Shown: piece by piece, positions 32,661 to 33,876 of the stretch
How positions within the stretch are numbered: position 1 is the stretch's first letter
Layout: every line of letters starts with the position of its first letter
Assembly: GCA_022451065.1 (NCBI GenBank)
Contig: JAKUOU010000037.1
Span: 1 to 33,876 of the forward strand
DNA: 33,876 nt
Direction of reading: 5' to 3'
Source of the DNA: Pedosphaera sp.
Lineage (GTDB): Bacteria; Verrucomicrobiota; Verrucomicrobiia; Limisphaerales; UBA1096
Notes under the pieces: generated by a model
What the model saw: the letters and a program-made list of their open reading frames with translations, nothing else
Databases searched by the model: none
Told to the model about the DNA's origin: nothing
Program-made: the position numbers and the translations under genes

Positions 32661-33833
32661 ATGAGAAATATTAATTGGAATCCTTATCAAACCCTGACAC
32701 TGCTTGGCTTTGCGTTGGCCTTGGCCGGATGCGGCAAAAGCGACTGGGCCGAAAAAGCCAGGGAAAACTCAGGCAAGAATTCAGATAAATCGCCAACTGA
32801 AAAGGCGGTATTGGTCGAACTGGCCGAAGTGAAGCGAGGGATGATCGAGGCGATCCTGGAGCGCTCCGCGCCACTCGAGGCGGAGGCGCAGGTCGAAGTC
32901 TCCGCCCGCACATCCAACCCGGCCATCGAACTGCTCGTCGAGGAAGGGGACAAAGTGGAAAAAAACCAAGTGCTGCTTCGGCTTGAGAGCGACAAGCAGA
33001 AAAACGATTTTGACCAAGCCAAGAGCCAGTTCGACAAGGAGCAAATCGACTTCGATCGGCAGGAGTCCCTGTACGGAGACAACCTGATCAGCGAACAGGT
33101 GTATCGGGATGCAAAGTTTTCCCTCACCCAACGCCGGCTGGCGTTCGAGGAGGCCAAGCGACAATTCGAGTACACCGAGGTGCGGGCGCCGATCAAGGGA
33201 ACGATCACTCTTCGCGATGTGAAGGTCGGCGATCAAGTCGGCAGCGGGCGCAAGATTTTTGATATCATCGATTTCGACTCGACGGTGGCGGTCATTCATG
33301 TGCCTGAGCAATACCTTCCACAACTAAAACCTGACATTGAAGCACGGCTAATATCCAACACGCTTGGTGATACTGTTTTCGATGGATATGTAAAACGCAT
33401 CTCTCCCATCGTCGAGGCTCGTGCTGGGACGATCAAGGTCACCGTCGGCGTGAAGAAACTTGGCGCATTACGCCCCGGCATGTGGGTGGACGTGGAACTG
33501 GTGCTGGACACTAAACAGGAAGCTCTTTTGATCCCGAAAAAATCGATCGTTTACGACAACGACCAAACCTTTGCATTCAAATTGCATAACGACACCAACG
33601 GCGTAAAACGAGTAAAGCGCCAACTGGTCCTGCCTGAGAATGCGGACAAGGTTCATATCGAGCCAACCGATGGATTTGCTGTTGGTGAAAAAGTTGTTGT
33701 CGCTGGTCAGTCTGGTTTGAAGGAGAATTCTAGAATTCGCGAGGTAGGAGATCCCGATCCGGCCACCGTCAGCACAAACGCTCCTACAGCTACTGCGACC
33801 AGCGCCCCGGTCACCAGCAAGAGCGGGACGTAA
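32661..33833 (+). CDS. RND efflux periplasmic adaptor (membrane fusion protein), lipoprotein
   Basis: 390 residues. The N-terminus is a lipoprotein signal with LAGC at the cleavage site (C24). It is followed by a Ser/Lys-rich linker, a biotinyl-lipoyl half motif (PAIELLVEEGDKVEKNQVLLRLES), a charged alpha-helical hairpin (~115-165) and the second lipoyl half (YTEVRAPIKGTITLRDVKVGDQV). A beta-barrel domain follows and the membrane-proximal domain ends near GFAVGEKVVVAGQSGLKENSRI. The C-terminal tail is Thr/Ala/Pro-rich and low in complexity. These adaptors bridge an inner-membrane RND pump and an outer-membrane channel. The pump gene is probably just beyond the window end. The cargo is unknown. 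Confidence 0.9.
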   Translation: MRNINWNPYQTLTLLGFALALAGCGKSDWAEKARENSGKNSDKSPTEKAVLVELAEVKRGMIEAILERSAPLEAEAQVEVSARTSNPAIELLVEEGDKVEKNQVLLRLESDKQKNDFDQAKSQFDKEQIDFDRQESLYGDNLISEQVYRDAKFSLTQRRLAFEEAKRQFEYTEVRAPIKGTITLRDVKVGDQVGSGRKIFDIIDFDSTVAVIHVPEQYLPQLKPDIEARLISNTLGDTVFDGYVKRISPIVEARAGTIKVTVGVKKLGALRPGMWVDVELVLDTKQEALLIPKKSIVYDNDQTFAFKLHNDTNGVKRVKRQLVLPENADKVHIEPTDGFAVGEKVVVAGQSGLKENSRIREVGDPDPATVSTNAPTATATSAPVTSKSGT

Positions 33834-33876
33834 TTTAGCGCCTTCCGCATCGGCATGGAGTCCCCGCATCGCAATC

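Noticed and set aside
1-33876. CRISPR array, prophage or insertion sequence
   Set aside because: No regularly spaced direct repeats, no transposase, integrase or phage structural genes in any frame.
33855-33876. Possible start of the next gene (ATG GAG TCC ...)
   Set aside because: Only seven codons are present. An RND pump gene is expected here, but the visible residues are not enough to support it.

Overview
The window looks like a contiguous piece of a PVC-superphylum chromosome, most likely Verrucomicrobiota. I infer this from the gene content: two secreted sulfatases, a sialidase-like BNR protein, a CE15-like double esterase, a cytochrome c/beta-propeller protein of the DUF6797 type, and a redoxin paired with a haem/copper-monooxygenase-like protein. 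G+C is moderately high (about 58% by eye). Most genes lack a Shine-Dalgarno (SD) sequence. Nothing looks like a prophage, IS element or CRISPR array, and no gap longer than 300 bp lacks a gene or RNA.

Layout. 1-596: C-terminal end of a CPA2-type cation:proton antiporter with an RCK_C domain. 593-4258: lysS (-), a lipoprotein alpha/beta hydrolase (+) and a secreted sialidase-like protein (-). 4431-7985: lysC, then an overlapping redoxin and cytochrome/copper-monooxygenase/EF-hand pair. 8011-10037: a bidirectional terminator, then a bioF-like PLP enzyme and a TPR protein (-). 10061-12609: an inverted heptad-repeat element in the divergent gap, then folC, tRNA-Glu(CTC), an orphan RelE-like protein and an HNH protein. 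12696-20916: polymer-degradation block (sulfatase, CE15-like double esterase, cytochrome/DUF6797 protein, second sulfatase). 21058-25175: rplU-rpmA-obg-ychF-nifS housekeeping run. 25172-29425: NahK-like sugar kinase and class II ribonucleotide reductase nrdJ, preceded by two NrdR-box-like palindromes. 29658-33833: cupin, exbB-exbD-TPR, uppP and an RND/MFP efflux adaptor lipoprotein.

How it fits together. The exported sulfatases, CE15-like esterase, sialidase-like protein and lipoprotein hydrolase suggest a marine or freshwater degrader of sulfated, uronate-rich polysaccharides. The ExbB/ExbD pair would energise an outer-membrane process. The rest is core metabolism and translation.

Sequence-level signals not explained by the genes are: (1) strong over-representation of the palindrome TTGGCCAA, often extended to TTGGCCAAGCG, including two identical 16-bp perfect palindromes just upstream of start codons; (2) a 24-bp perfect hairpin before uppP that buries a strong SD and a short upstream ORF; (3) tandem NrdR-type boxes 32 bp apart at nrdJ; (4) an inverted array of 7-bp units between the TPR gene and folC. 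All counts are by eye.
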